Assembly (NCBI GenBank): GCA_045631645.1
Contig: JAZQVC010000028.1
Location: 1-22,468 of the forward strand
Direction: 5' to 3'
From: SIG459 sp045631645
GTDB lineage: Bacteria > Bacillota > Clostridia > Oscillospirales > Oscillospiraceae
Length of the DNA stretch: 22,468 nucleotides
Position numbers and translations under genes: made by a program. The notes beneath the pieces were generated by a model, which searched no databases, had not been told where the DNA came from, and was given only the letters and a program-made list of their open reading frames with translations. Below, one piece after another: positions 6,967-16,033 of this stretch (position 1 is its first letter; each line of letters starts with the position of its first letter).

Positions 6967-8967
6967 ATGAACAAGAGATTTCAAAAACTGGTAGCTCCAG
7001 GAATGCGTCTTTATCTGCTTATAATGATTGCTTTTGCGGTCATAACTTTCTTTATGGGCAATGATATCCTCGCCATTGCGGAGGCAGCGATTATAGTCAT
7101 TCTTATAATATATTCCCTGTTGGATGCGCGACGCAGACGCAAAAAGCTTGTTGCCTATATCGAGGATGTTACTTATAATACCGAGTCCGCAAAAAACAAC
7201 ACCCTTATGAATTTCCCTCTGCCCATAGTTGTTTTCAAAATCGACAACCATCAGATAATATGGGGCAACCAGATATTTTTCAACCTCTTCGGCGCTCAGA
7301 AGCCCAGCTTTGAAGCAAGCCTTGCGGATATGGTGCCGGGCTTCAGCAGCAAGTGGCTTCTGGAAGGAAAAAGCCAGTATCCCGGTCTCGTTCAGGTTGA
7401 CGGAAAGAAATATCAGCTCCACGGAAACATTATTCGCGGAAAGAGCGACGAAAAAGGCGCAGCAGGCGGCGGATTTATGGGCATCACCTATTGGGTGGAT
7501 GTAACCGAATTTGACGATATCAAGCTTGAATACGAGGCATCCCGCCCCGCAACAATGCTGTTTGTTGTGGATAATTATGACGAACTCATCAAGGGCGTTA
7601 CGGATCGCAAACGTATGGAACTGCGCGGTCTCATCGATGATGAGATAAGCCAATGGTGCGAGGGCAAGGGCGGACTTCTCCGCCGCTATGACACCGACCG
7701 CTATATGTTTATATTTGAGTCCCGATATATGAAGGACTTCACCACGGATAAGTTTAACCTTCTTGAGAAGATTCACTCCATCCTGAACACAAGCGGCGTT
7801 CATGCAACACTGAGCATAGGTGTGGGCTGTGATGGTGAAAGCTTTGATGAAAACTTTGCCTTTGCAAATCTTGCTATAGAGATGGCTCTCTCCCGAGGCG
7901 GCGACCAGGCTGTTATCAAAAACCGCTATAATTTCGAGTTCTTCGGTGGAAGAGGCACAGAAATTGAAACCCGTACCAAGGTAAAAAGCCGCGTTACTGC
8001 AAACGCTCTTGCCGAGCTTATGCGCTCTTCCGGACAGATTTTCGCAATGGGACATAAGTTCAGCGATCTTGACAGCATAGGCGGTGCCGTGGGCATAGTA
8101 TGCATGGCCAGAAAACTTGGCAAAACCGCAAAAATTGTGGTTGATTCCGAGAAAACTGCTTCCAAAGTGCTGATAGAAGCTCTGAAAGCAACGGAGGAAT
8201 ACGCAGATGTGTTCATAACTCCCGATGAGGCGATGCTTTCTGCAGATAGCCGTACTTTGCTGGTTGTTGTGGACACAAACAGACCCGAGCAGGTTGAGGC
8301 GCAAAACCTTCTGGAAAGCTGCACCCGCGTTGCGGTTATAGACCATCACCGCAGAGCGGCAAGCTATATACAAAATGCGGCTCTCTCTTTCCATGAGCCC
8401 CACGCTTCCAGCGTATGCGAGCTTATAAGCGAACTGTTGCAGGAAATAATTTCTCAGGGTGATGTTACCAAGGCGGAAGCTGACGCTATGCTCAGCGGCA
8501 TTGTGCTTGATACCAAAAACTTCACTATCCGCACAGGTGAACGCACCTTTGATGCAGCTGCTTTCCTGAGAAGACTGGGCGCTGACACAAGTGATGTTAA
8601 GAAGCTTCTTCAAAGCGACATGGATCATACTGTTGCAAGATATAAAATCCTTCAGTCTGCAATAGTATATCGCGGTAATATTGCAATTGCGGTTCAGGAG
8701 ACGGAACAGGATCGCGTTGTTGCGGCTCAGGCTGCGGATGAACTTCTGAATGTTTCCGGCATTGAGGCATCCATAGTGGTTTATGCCACAAATGACGGCG
8801 GCGTTGTTGTTTCCGCAAGAAGCATAGGCGATGTTAATGTTCAGCTGATTCTTGAAAAGCTGGGCGGCGGCGGCAATAAGGGCGCTGCGGGAGCTCAGGT
8901 AAGCAATATGAGTCTGAGAGAAGCTGTAAAAATAATTTGCAATTCGATTGACGAATACAGTAAGTGA
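6967..8967 (+). CDS. gdpP: Cyclic-di-AMP phosphodiesterase GdpP (DHH/DHHA1 family)
   Basis: A 666-residue membrane enzyme, close to the 659 residues of Bacillus GdpP (YybT). Order of parts: two membrane helices (about 13-53), a PAS-like domain (about 80-165), a degenerate GGDEF domain (about 170-305), then DHH (GHKFSDLDSIGGAVG, VVVDTNRPEQ, VIDHHRRA, LDTKNFTIRTG) and DHHA1 (GGGGNKGAAGAQVS). All metal-binding Asp/His motifs of the DHH domain are present, so hydrolysis of c-di-AMP to pApA is expected. That nucleotide controls potassium and osmolyte balance and cell-wall stress in Firmicutes. ATG at 6967 follows GGCGGTGAT; an in-frame ATG at 6934 would overlap the predicted -10/start region and has no binding site. 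The order gdpP-rplI-dnaB is conserved in Firmicutes. Stop TGA. Confidence 0.95.
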   Translation: MNKRFQKLVAPGMRLYLLIMIAFAVITFFMGNDILAIAEAAIIVILIIYSLLDARRRRKKLVAYIEDVTYNTESAKNNTLMNFPLPIVVFKIDNHQIIWGNQIFFNLFGAQKPSFEASLADMVPGFSSKWLLEGKSQYPGLVQVDGKKYQLHGNIIRGKSDEKGAAGGGFMGITYWVDVTEFDDIKLEYEASRPATMLFVVDNYDELIKGVTDRKRMELRGLIDDEISQWCEGKGGLLRRYDTDRYMFIFESRYMKDFTTDKFNLLEKIHSILNTSGVHATLSIGVGCDGESFDENFAFANLAIEMALSRGGDQAVIKNRYNFEFFGGRGTEIETRTKVKSRVTANALAELMRSSGQIFAMGHKFSDLDSIGGAVGIVCMARKLGKTAKIVVDSEKTASKVLIEALKATEEYADVFITPDEAMLSADSRTLLVVVDTNRPEQVEAQNLLESCTRVAVIDHHRRAASYIQNAALSFHEPHASSVCELISELLQEIISQGDVTKAEADAMLSGIVLDTKNFTIRTGERTFDAAAFLRRLGADTSDVKKLLQSDMDHTVARYKILQSAIVYRGNIAIAVQETEQDRVVAAQAADELLNVSGIEASIVVYATNDGGVVVSARSIGDVNVQLILEKLGGGGNKGAAGAQVSNMSLREAVKIICNSIDEYSK

Positions 8968-8983
8968 TATAAAGGAGAAAAAT

Positions 8984-9433
8984 ATGAAAGTTATATTCAG
9001 TGTAGATGTAAAAGGTCAGGGAAAAAAGGGCGAGATGAAGGAAGTAAGTGAAGGCTACGGCAGAAACTACCTCCTCCCCCGCAAGCTGGCTGTTGAGGCA
9101 ACTGCCGATAATATGAACGCAATGCGTATGAAAGAAAGAGCAAAGGCTGCCGCAATGGCTGCCGAAAAGGCAAAGGCAAACGAAAATGCCAAGGCTCTTG
9201 AAAGCCTTGTCGTCAAGATTCCTGCCAAAGCAGGCTCCGGCGGAAGACTCTTCGGTTCCATCACCTCCAAGGAAATCAGCGAAAATCTTATGAAGCAGCA
9301 TGGCATTGAGATCGACAGCAAGAAGATCGTTCAGGCAGACCCCATCAAGACCTTCGGCAGCTTCGATGTTAAGTGCAAGTTTGGCTATGAGATAAGCGGC
9401 GTCATCCATGTGCTGGTAGTTGAGGAGAAGTAA
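8984..9433 (+). CDS. rplI: 50S ribosomal protein L9
   Basis: 149 residues, the usual size for bL9. The N-terminal domain is diagnostic: MKVIFSVDVKGQGKKGEMKE, then VSEGYGRNYLLPRKLAVEAT. It is followed by the long charged, Ala-rich connecting helix (about 42-75) and the C-terminal rRNA-binding domain (GGRLFGSITSKEI). L9 binds 23S rRNA near the L1 stalk and helps frame maintenance. ATG at 8984 is preceded by a strong AAAGGAGAAA site starting 4 nt after the gdpP stop, so it belongs to the same transcript. Stop TAA. Confidence 0.97.
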   Translation: MKVIFSVDVKGQGKKGEMKEVSEGYGRNYLLPRKLAVEATADNMNAMRMKERAKAAAMAAEKAKANENAKALESLVVKIPAKAGSGGRLFGSITSKEISENLMKQHGIEIDSKKIVQADPIKTFGSFDVKCKFGYEISGVIHVLVVEEK

Positions 9434-9481
9434 TCCCTCATATCATTCCAACTGAATGGTGCCATAAAAGGAGAGATAAAT

Positions 9482-10825
9482 ATGGATGAGCTTTTAGGCA
9501 GAAGAGTTCCTCAAAGTCCTCAGGCGGAGCAGGCCGTTATAGGCAGCATGCTTATTGACCCCGAATGCATCCCCGAGGTTCTGAAGGAAGCCAGAAGCGA
9601 CCACTTCTATATACAGACAAATAAAGAAATTTTCGATACCATCTTTGCGATGTTCAATTACGGACAGATCATTGACCCTGTCACGGTGATTGAGCAGATG
9701 AAGAGTCGCGGAGTTTTCCATGAGGAGACCACCAAGAGCTATATTCTTGAGCTTATGAAGGTGACTCCCACCGCCGCCAATGTTGGCGAATATGTGAGCA
9801 TAATCCGCGATAAGGCTCTTCAGCGCGAGCTTGGCAAGGCTGCCGACAGCATCAGGGAGATGGTGAATGAAGGCATTGGCGGCGCCGACGAAATGTTGGA
9901 AGCTGCCGAGCGTTATATCTATGGCCTGCGTAAGGATCGCAGCGTTGGCGGTCTCAAGCCTGTGGGCGAGGTTATGCAGACCGTTTATGAAAACATAAAC
10001 CGCATAGCCACCGAAGGAGAAACTCTGCCCGGAATCAGCACCGGTCTTGTGGACCTTGATGCCAGAATACTCGGACTTAATGAAGGCGAGCTTGTCCTCG
10101 TTGCATCCCGTCCCGGTATGGGTAAAACCTCCATTGCCCTTAATATTGCAATGTCTGCTGCGAAATCCAGCGGCAAGGCCGTTGCGGTGTTCTCTCTGGA
10201 AATGAGCCGCGAGCAGCTTGCAACCCGTCTTCTTGCGGGCGAAAGCCTTGTGGATAGCCAGAAGCTTCTCAAAGGCACTCTGAACACCGAAGAGTGGAGA
10301 CGCATAGTTTCCGCCGCGGCAAGCATAAGCGCGACCAATATTCTTATTGATGATAACCCCACTCTGTCCGTTGCAGATATGAACGCCCAGTGCCGAAGAG
10401 TAAATAATCTGGGTCTTGTTGTCGTTGACTATCTGCAGCTGATGCAGTCCGCAGGCGGCAAATCCAGCGGTGGAGAAAACCGCCAGCAGATAGTTGCGGA
10501 TATGTCCCGAATGCTCAAAATAATGGCCAAGGAACTGGCGGTTCCTGTTTTGTGTCTGAGCCAGCTGAGCCGTGCCAACGAAGGCCGCGCCGATAAGCGC
10601 CCCTTGCTTTCCGACCTGCGCGAATCCGGCGCTATCGAGCAGGACGCCGACGTTGTTATCGGTCTTTACCGCGAGGGCTATTACAACAGAGAATGCGAAA
10701 ATCCCAATGCAGCCGAAGCAATAATTCTGAAAAACCGCAAGGGTGAATGCGGAACTGTTGACCTTATGTGGCTGCCCGATTATACAAGCTATGTCTCCGT
10801 CGAAAGAAGACACGATGAATACTGA
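9482..10825 (+). CDS. dnaB: Replicative DNA helicase (DnaB; DnaC in Bacillus naming)
   Basis: 447 residues, full length for the family. The N-terminal domain (VPQSPQAEQAVIGSML near residues 9-24) binds primase. The RecA-like helicase domain has Walker A RPGMGKTS (210-217), the Walker B strand VVVDYLQLM, and the C-terminal LSQLSRANEGRADKRP and LRESGAIEQDADVV motifs. It unwinds DNA as a hexamer at the replication fork. ATG at 9482 follows AAAGGAGA at 7 nt. It lies 48 bp after rplI, and its 3' end overlaps tilS by 11 nt. Stop TGA. Confidence 0.97.
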   Translation: MDELLGRRVPQSPQAEQAVIGSMLIDPECIPEVLKEARSDHFYIQTNKEIFDTIFAMFNYGQIIDPVTVIEQMKSRGVFHEETTKSYILELMKVTPTAANVGEYVSIIRDKALQRELGKAADSIREMVNEGIGGADEMLEAAERYIYGLRKDRSVGGLKPVGEVMQTVYENINRIATEGETLPGISTGLVDLDARILGLNEGELVLVASRPGMGKTSIALNIAMSAAKSSGKAVAVFSLEMSREQLATRLLAGESLVDSQKLLKGTLNTEEWRRIVSAAASISATNILIDDNPTLSVADMNAQCRRVNNLGLVVVDYLQLMQSAGGKSSGGENRQQIVADMSRMLKIMAKELAVPVLCLSQLSRANEGRADKRPLLSDLRESGAIEQDADVVIGLYREGYYNRECENPNAAEAIILKNRKGECGTVDLMWLPDYTSYVSVERRHDEY

Positions 10826-12143
10826 AAAAGTTGAGCTTTTTATTCAAAAACATAATATGCTTCCTCAGGGGGCAAAGGTTCTCTGTGCGGTGAGCGGGGG
10901 AGCGGACAGCGTTGCTCTTTTGCATTTTCTCTCCAAAAGAGAGGAAATAGAGCTTTTTGCCGCCCACTATAACCACTGTCTGCGGGGAGCGGAGTCCGAT
11001 GGCGACGAAGCTTTTGTAAGGGCTATGTGCAATAGCCTTGGAATAAAGTGCGTTGTCGCTCGGGGAGATGTGGCCTCCTATGCAGCAGAAAGCGGTAAAA
11101 GCACAGAGGACGCCGCAAGAACTCTGCGTTATGAGTTTTTGCGCAAAACCGCCCTTGATGAAGGCTGCAGCCGAATTGCAACCGCCCATAATGCAGATGA
11201 TAATGCAGAAACGGTGCTTTTCAATCTGAGCCGCGGCACGGGGTTAAAGGGTCTTTGCGGAATACCTCCCGTCAGGGGAGAGATAATCCGCCCCTTTCTC
11301 CAAAGTACAAGGGAAGAGATTGAAAGCTATCTGGTGCAAAACGCTCTTGAGCATGTGGAGGATAGCTCCAATGCCACCGATGACTATAGCCGCAACCGCA
11401 TCCGCCACCATGTGAGCCCTGTGCTGAAGCAGCTAAATCCCTCCTTTGCTTCGGCCATTGCCAGAATGACAGAAAGCCTGAGGGAGGACGAGGAATATAT
11501 ATCCTCCGCTGCGGAGAATTTCATTCGAAGCGAAGCCGAGGGGAATAGCGTTGGCGTTGATGCCGTAATGGCTCTTGAAAGCCCTGTGAGAATGAGAGTG
11601 TTCCGACTTATGCACGGAGGCGAGTTAAGCGCTGCCCACTGCAAGGCAATTGAAAATATTTGCCTTGTCCGAAGCGTACACGCCCATACGGATGTGCCGG
11701 GGATGAGAGTGAGCCGCGAGTTTGATAAGCTTATTTTCGGAGCGGAGGAGTCCGCGGAAATTCAGCGCAGAGAGCTTGGCATTTGCGAAAAAATGTGGAT
11801 TCCGGAAATCGGAGCGGAAATTTCCTGCGAATATATGCCTTTATGCAAGGAAATTAACAAATCGTTAAACACATTTTATTTGAAACATGAGACTATATGT
11901 GGTAACTTGTCTTTTGGTTCCCGTTCGGAGGGTGACAAAATAAAGCTTGAAGGCAGAAACTGCACCAAAAGTCTCAAAAAGCTTTTCTCCGAGGCGAAGT
12001 TAGAGCTTGCTGAGAGGAAAAAACGCCTTGTAATTTATGATGAAAACGGCGTCGTGGCTGTCAGCGGTTTTGGTGCCGCCCAGCGATGTGCCGCGAAACC
12101 CAATGATAATTGTATAATAATAAAAATAATACAGAAACGATGA
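10815..12143 (+). CDS. tilS: tRNA(Ile)-lysidine synthase
   Basis: 442 residues. The N-type PP-loop SGGADS (27-32) and the AHYNHCLRGAESDGDEAFV and ATAHNADDNAETVLFNLSRGTGLKGL segments are characteristic of TilS. A C-terminal TilS domain follows. The enzyme joins lysine to C34 of the CAU-anticodon tRNA-Ile so that it reads AUA; it is essential in nearly all bacteria. I chose ATG at 10815, which overlaps the last 11 nt of dnaB and implies translational coupling; a GAAAGAAGA stretch just upstream is a weak binding site. tilS-hpt-ftsH is a conserved Firmicutes block. Stop TGA. Confidence 0.95.
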   Translation: MNTEKVELFIQKHNMLPQGAKVLCAVSGGADSVALLHFLSKREEIELFAAHYNHCLRGAESDGDEAFVRAMCNSLGIKCVVARGDVASYAAESGKSTEDAARTLRYEFLRKTALDEGCSRIATAHNADDNAETVLFNLSRGTGLKGLCGIPPVRGEIIRPFLQSTREEIESYLVQNALEHVEDSSNATDDYSRNRIRHHVSPVLKQLNPSFASAIARMTESLREDEEYISSAAENFIRSEAEGNSVGVDAVMALESPVRMRVFRLMHGGELSAAHCKAIENICLVRSVHAHTDVPGMRVSREFDKLIFGAEESAEIQRRELGICEKMWIPEIGAEISCEYMPLCKEINKSLNTFYLKHETICGNLSFGSRSEGDKIKLEGRNCTKSLKKLFSEAKLELAERKKRLVIYDENGVVAVSGFGAAQRCAAKPNDNCIIIKIIQKR

Positions 12144-12154
12144 GGGTAAATAAT

Positions 12155-12706
12155 ATGGCTAAGAATATGAAAGATGACCTGCTGGAAATACTCATTAGTG
12201 AGGAAGAAATAAAGGAAAGAGTTGTTGCGCTGGGCAAGCAGATTACCGAGGATTATGCCGGAGAGGAAGTGTTCTTCCTTGGCGTTCTGAAGGGCTGCTT
12301 CGTGTTTATGGCAGACCTGCTGAGAAACACCGACCTTTATTGCGACATGGACTTCATGGCCGTTTCCAGCTATGGCAACGGAACCAGCACCACCGGTGCT
12401 GTTAAAATCACCAAGGATCTGAATAAGGACATCGAGGGCAAGCACCTCATAATCGTTGAGGATATTCTTGATAGCGGCGTTACCCTCAGCTACCTGAAGA
12501 GCTATCTGGCAAACCGCAACCCTGCCTCCATCAAGATAGTTACCCTTCTTGATAAGCCCGAAAGACGCAAGGCTGATATAAAGGCTGATTACTTCGGCTT
12601 CACCGTGCCCGATGCATTTGTTGTCGGCTACGGTCTGGACTATGCGGAGAGATACCGCAACCTCCCCTATATTGCCGTGCTCAAGCCCGAGGTTTACGAA
12701 AACTGA
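12155..12706 (+). CDS. hpt: Hypoxanthine phosphoribosyltransferase
   Basis: 183 residues, normal size. The PRPP-binding loop VEDILDSGVT (101-110), VLKGCFVFMADLLR (44-57) and the C-terminal FVVGYGLDYAERYRNLPYI segment identify the family. It salvages hypoxanthine and guanine to IMP and GMP using PRPP, in the cytoplasm. ATG at 12155 follows GAGGGT about 8 nt upstream, 11 nt after the tilS stop. Upstream in-frame codons would run into tilS and are unlikely starts. Stop TGA. Confidence 0.95.
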   Translation: MAKNMKDDLLEILISEEEIKERVVALGKQITEDYAGEEVFFLGVLKGCFVFMADLLRNTDLYCDMDFMAVSSYGNGTSTTGAVKITKDLNKDIEGKHLIIVEDILDSGVTLSYLKSYLANRNPASIKIVTLLDKPERRKADIKADYFGFTVPDAFVVGYGLDYAERYRNLPYIAVLKPEVYEN

Positions 12707-12742
12707 GGCTTTTTATATAGTATGTAAGGACGTGATTTTCTT

Positions 12743-14752
12743 TTGAATAAAAAACCCGGTAAAAACAAAGCAAGGGATTTGGGCTTTTATGCTCTTATTC
12801 TTGTAATTCTTTTGGCAGTAATATTCACCATGAACCGCGATGGAAAAGTCGAAAATGTCACTTATAGTGAACTGCGCGAGTATTTCATCAATGAACAGGT
12901 GGAATCTTTTGAAGCTGAAGGCAGCACTATTGTTGCCAAGCTCAAGGATGAAAGCTTCATTACCTGCGATATCAGCACCATCAGCATTTTTTATAATGAA
13001 CTGGGCGAGCTGATTATAGCGCAGAAGGAAGCCGGCATAATCAGTGAGTATGATTATCCTCCTGAGCCCCAGCCTTCATGGTTTGTATCTTTCCTGCCCT
13101 ACATCATCCTTCTTGGCGGTTTCGTTGTAGTTTGGATGTTCCTTATGAACCGCGCCCAGGGTGGCGCAGGCGGCGCAGGTGGCGTTGCCAAGTTCAGCAA
13201 GGCTCGCACTCGCCTCGGCAGCGAGGAGAAGAAAAAGGTAACCTTTGCCGATGTGGCAGGCTGCGATGAAGAAAAGGCCGAGCTGGCTGAAATTGTCCAC
13301 TTCCTGCAGAACCCCAAGAAGTATACTGAAATGGGCGCACGCATCCCCAAGGGCGTACTTCTCGTAGGCCCTCCGGGTACCGGTAAAACTCTGCTGGCCA
13401 AGGCTGTTGCAGGCGAAGCAAATGTTCAGTTCCTTTCTATCTCCGGTTCTGACTTTGTTGAGCTTTATGTCGGTGTTGGCGCAGGACGTGTGCGCGACCT
13501 TTTTGAACAGGCCAAGTAGGTGGCTCCTGCCATCATATTCATCGACGAGATCGATGCTGTGGGTCGCCAGCGCGGCTCCGGTCTGGGCGGCGGACATGAT
13601 GAACGCGAGCAGACTCTTAACCAGCTTCTTGTTGAAATGGACGGTTTTGGCAACAATGACGGCGTTATTGTCATGGCTGCCACCAACCGCGCCGATATCC
13701 TTGATAACGCACTTCTTCGTCCCGGTCGTTTTGACCGTCAGGTTTATGTAGGCCTTCCCGATATCCGCGGACGCGAGGCCATTCTGCGCATCCACGCCAA
13801 GGGCAAGCCCCTGGGTGACGATGTTGACCTTAACTCTATCGCAAAGGGAACTCCCGGTTTCGCCGGTGCAGACCTTGAAAACCTCATGAACGAGGCCGCT
13901 TTGATGGCTGTTCGCAACGGACGCCGTTTCATCACCATGGCTGAAGTTGAAGAGGCCATTCTGAAGGTTCAGATGGGACCTGAGAAGAAGAGCAAGAAAG
14001 TCAGCGAGAAGGCAAGAAAGCTCACCGCTTATCACGAGGCTGGTCACGCTATTGCGGGCAAGTACCTCAAGCATACTGACCCCGTCCACTATATAACCAT
14101 TATCCCCCGTGGCATGGCAGGCGGCTTCACCCTCTTCCGTCCTCAGGATGATCTGGAGAACTTCCGCTCCCGCAGCGAAATGTTTGAAAATATCGTTATG
14201 AGCCTTGGCGGACGCATTGCCGAAAAGCTCTTCCTTGACGATATTTCCACCGGCGCTTCCGGAGACATCCAGCAGGCAACCAGCATTGCCCGCAATATGG
14301 TTACTGTTTACGGTATGAGCGACAAGCTTGGACCTATCTCCTTCGATAGCTCCAGCCAGAGCATCTTTATCGGCCGTGATTTTGGCACCACCAAGAGCTA
14401 TTCCGAGGATACCGCATCCCTCATCGACTCCGAAGTTAAGCACATCTTTGACGAGGCAGCCGAGCTTTGCGAGAAGATTCTCAGCGAGCACAGTCAGCAG
14501 CTTATTGCCGTTGCAGAGTATCTCCTTGAGCATGAGACCATGTCCGGCGAGGAATTCCATTATTTCTGCGACCATGGCGAGCTGCCCCCTCCCAAGGCTG
14601 AGCCCCATCTCATTGATAACACCATCGAGCGTCCCGCACGCAAGATAACTATGTTCACCAATGATGAAGAAGTCGAAACTTCCGCTCCTTCCGAGGAAAA
14701 CACCGAGGAAAATAAGGGCGAGGGCGAAAACAAAGATAATTGGTATAACTGA
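12743..14752 (+). CDS. ftsH: ATP-dependent zinc metalloprotease FtsH, with one in-frame TAG
   Basis: Read through the amber codon this is a complete FtsH of 669 positions: membrane helix 1 (about 12-30), an extracytoplasmic domain, membrane helix 2 (about 112-135), Walker A GPPGTGKT (209-216), Walker B IIFIDEID (264-271), the second region of homology ATNRADILDNALLRPGRFDR, the zinc motif HEAGH (431-435) and a third ligand at D508. It degrades misfolded membrane proteins and some regulators. The start is TTG at 12743, chosen because AAGGACGTGAT, nearly the full anti-anti-SD sequence, lies 6 nt upstream. Codon 259 is TAG (13517-13519), replacing the second residue of the family's usual AKKxAP. 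Termination there would leave a 258-residue fragment with Walker A but no Walker B or protease domain. Stop TGA, then a terminator. Confidence 0.9.
13517..13519 (+). other. In-frame amber codon between Walker A and Walker B of FtsH
   Basis: GCC-AAG-TAG-GTG-GCT-CCT reads A-K-(amber)-V-A-P, where relatives have A-K-K-x-A-P. The frame is intact on both sides and all downstream FtsH motifs are present. TAG is a single change from AAG (Lys) or CAG (Gln). A GTG follows at once, but there is no convincing ribosome binding site before it. Confidence 0.92.
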
Positions 14753-14760
14753 AAATAAGT

Positions 14761-14794
14761 ATAAATCGCAGTCATAAACTTGACTGCGATTTAT
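14761..14794 (+). terminator. Intrinsic terminator after ftsH
   Basis: A perfect 14-bp stem (14761-14774 with 14781-14794) and a 6-nt loop, followed by GCTTTT. It ends the gdpP-to-ftsH run. Confidence 0.7.
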
Positions 14795-14818
14795 GCTTTT
14801 AAAAACTTTGAATAACCC

Positions 14819-14847
14819 TTGAGAATTAAGGGGCTGTATGCTATGAT
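14819..14847 (+). promoter_or_regulatory. Promoter of ychF
   Basis: TTGAGA (14819-14824), a 17-bp spacer and TATGAT (14842-14847), with TGC before the -10 (extended -10). The predicted leader is about 40 nt. Confidence 0.62.
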
Positions 14848-14894
14848 AAATAATTGAGAAATAATATTCCAGCATAAAAGGAGAATTCAGATAT

Positions 14895-15971
14895 ATGAAA
14901 CTTGGTATCGTAGGTCTGCCCAATGTAGGCAAGAGCACACTCTTTAACGCCCTCACCGGCTCCCATGCCGAAACCGGCAGCTACTCCAACGCAGCAGTTA
15001 AGCCCAATATCGGTCAGGCAAAGGTTCCTGATGAGCGTCTGGACTGGCTGGCTGAATACTATAAGCCCAGAAAGTATACCCCTGCAACCATCGACTTTGT
15101 CGATGTTGTCGGCATCAAAAAAGGCGGCGGAAGAGGCAATGCCTACCTTCAGACTATCCGTCAGGTGGACGCGCTTGTCCATGTTGTCCGCTGCTTTGAA
15201 AACGACGAGATTTTCCTCGAGCCCATGGATGCTGCAGGCGATGCAGAGACCCTCAGTCTTGAGCTTATCCTTGCCGACATAGAACTCGCCGAGCGCCGTC
15301 TGGAGCGCGCCACCAAGAACGCAAAGAGCGGAGATAAGAAGTATAAGCGCGAGATGGAAATGTGCAAGGCTCTTATTGAGCATCTTTCTGACGGACAGCC
15401 TGCCGCAACCTTCGAGTTCACCGAGGAAGACAAGGACATCCTTCAGGATGGCGGTCTTCTTTCCATCAAGCCCGTTATCTATGTTGCCAATCTGGACGAG
15501 GACGGAATGGCGGACTATGAGAACAACGAAGCTTACAAGGCTCTTGCTGCCATTGCTGCTGAGCAGGGCGCTGCTGTGCTGCCCGTAGCCGCAAAGTTTG
15601 AAGAGGACATCGCAGGTATGGAAGCTGAGGACGCAGAGATGTTTATGGCTGAGCTTGGTCTCACCCAGCGCGGTCTGGATCGTCTTATAAAAACCAGCTA
15701 TGATCTTCTGGGTTATATCTCCTTCCTCACCGGCGGCGAGGACGAGGTCAGAGCATGGACTATCACCCGTGGCACCAAGGCACCTCAGGCTGCAGGCAAG
15801 ATCCATTCCGACCTGGAACGCGGCTTTATCCGTGCAGAGATAGTGGCTTTTGAAGATCTCAAATCTTGCGGCTCTATGGCTGCCGCCAAGGATAAGGGAC
15901 TTTTCCGCAGCGAGGGAAAGGAATATGTAATGGCTGACGGAGATGTTACCAACATCCGTTTCAATGTATAA
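14895..15971 (+). CDS. ychF: Redox-regulated ATPase YchF (Obg-family, TGS domain)
   Basis: 358 residues, the normal length. G1 is GLPNVGKST (7-15), G3 is DVVG (70-73), and the G4 position is NLDE (199-202). NxxE instead of NKxD is the YchF hallmark and explains its ATP rather than GTP preference. A coiled helical insert (about 118-165) and a C-terminal TGS domain (WTITRGTKAPQAAGKIHSDL and onward) follow. It binds ribosomes and is tied to oxidative-stress responses. ATG at 14895 is preceded by AAAAGGAGAA. It has its own promoter, so it is separate from the ftsH transcript. Stop TAA. Confidence 0.95.
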   Translation: MKLGIVGLPNVGKSTLFNALTGSHAETGSYSNAAVKPNIGQAKVPDERLDWLAEYYKPRKYTPATIDFVDVVGIKKGGGRGNAYLQTIRQVDALVHVVRCFENDEIFLEPMDAAGDAETLSLELILADIELAERRLERATKNAKSGDKKYKREMEMCKALIEHLSDGQPAATFEFTEEDKDILQDGGLLSIKPVIYVANLDEDGMADYENNEAYKALAAIAAEQGAAVLPVAAKFEEDIAGMEAEDAEMFMAELGLTQRGLDRLIKTSYDLLGYISFLTGGEDEVRAWTITRGTKAPQAAGKIHSDLERGFIRAEIVAFEDLKSCGSMAAAKDKGLFRSEGKEYVMADGDVTNIRFNV

Positions 15972-15982
15972 AAAAGGCTATA

Positions 15983-16010
15983 TTAGAATAGTATATAAGT
16001 AGTATATAAT
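15983..16010 (+). promoter_or_regulatory. Possible weak promoter of the DUF1624-type gene
   Basis: TTAGAA (15983-15988), a 16-bp spacer and TATAAT (16005-16010). The -10 is consensus but the -35 is poor and the region is AT-rich. Readthrough from ychF is the alternative, as no terminator is visible between the two genes. Confidence 0.35.
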
Positions 16011-16033
16011 AAAACAAAAAGGGGAGTGACACC

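Noticed and set aside
13541..13555. Small stem ATCGA/TCGAT about 20 nt after the ftsH TAG, as a possible recoding (PYLIS/SECIS-like) element
   Set aside because: Only 5 bp, and it is explained by the codons of the conserved IDEID motif; no matching structure follows the other TAG at 538.
13520..14752. Separate gene starting at the GTG right after the ftsH amber
   Set aside because: No ribosome binding site precedes it and the product would lack Walker A and the membrane helices. A split functional FtsH is less likely than readthrough, mutation or error.
13076..14956. A 626-codon open frame antisense to ftsH
   Set aside because: It has no ribosome binding site or family resemblance and mirrors the codon bias of ftsH. 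Similar long antisense frames lie opposite gdpP, dnaB and thrS.
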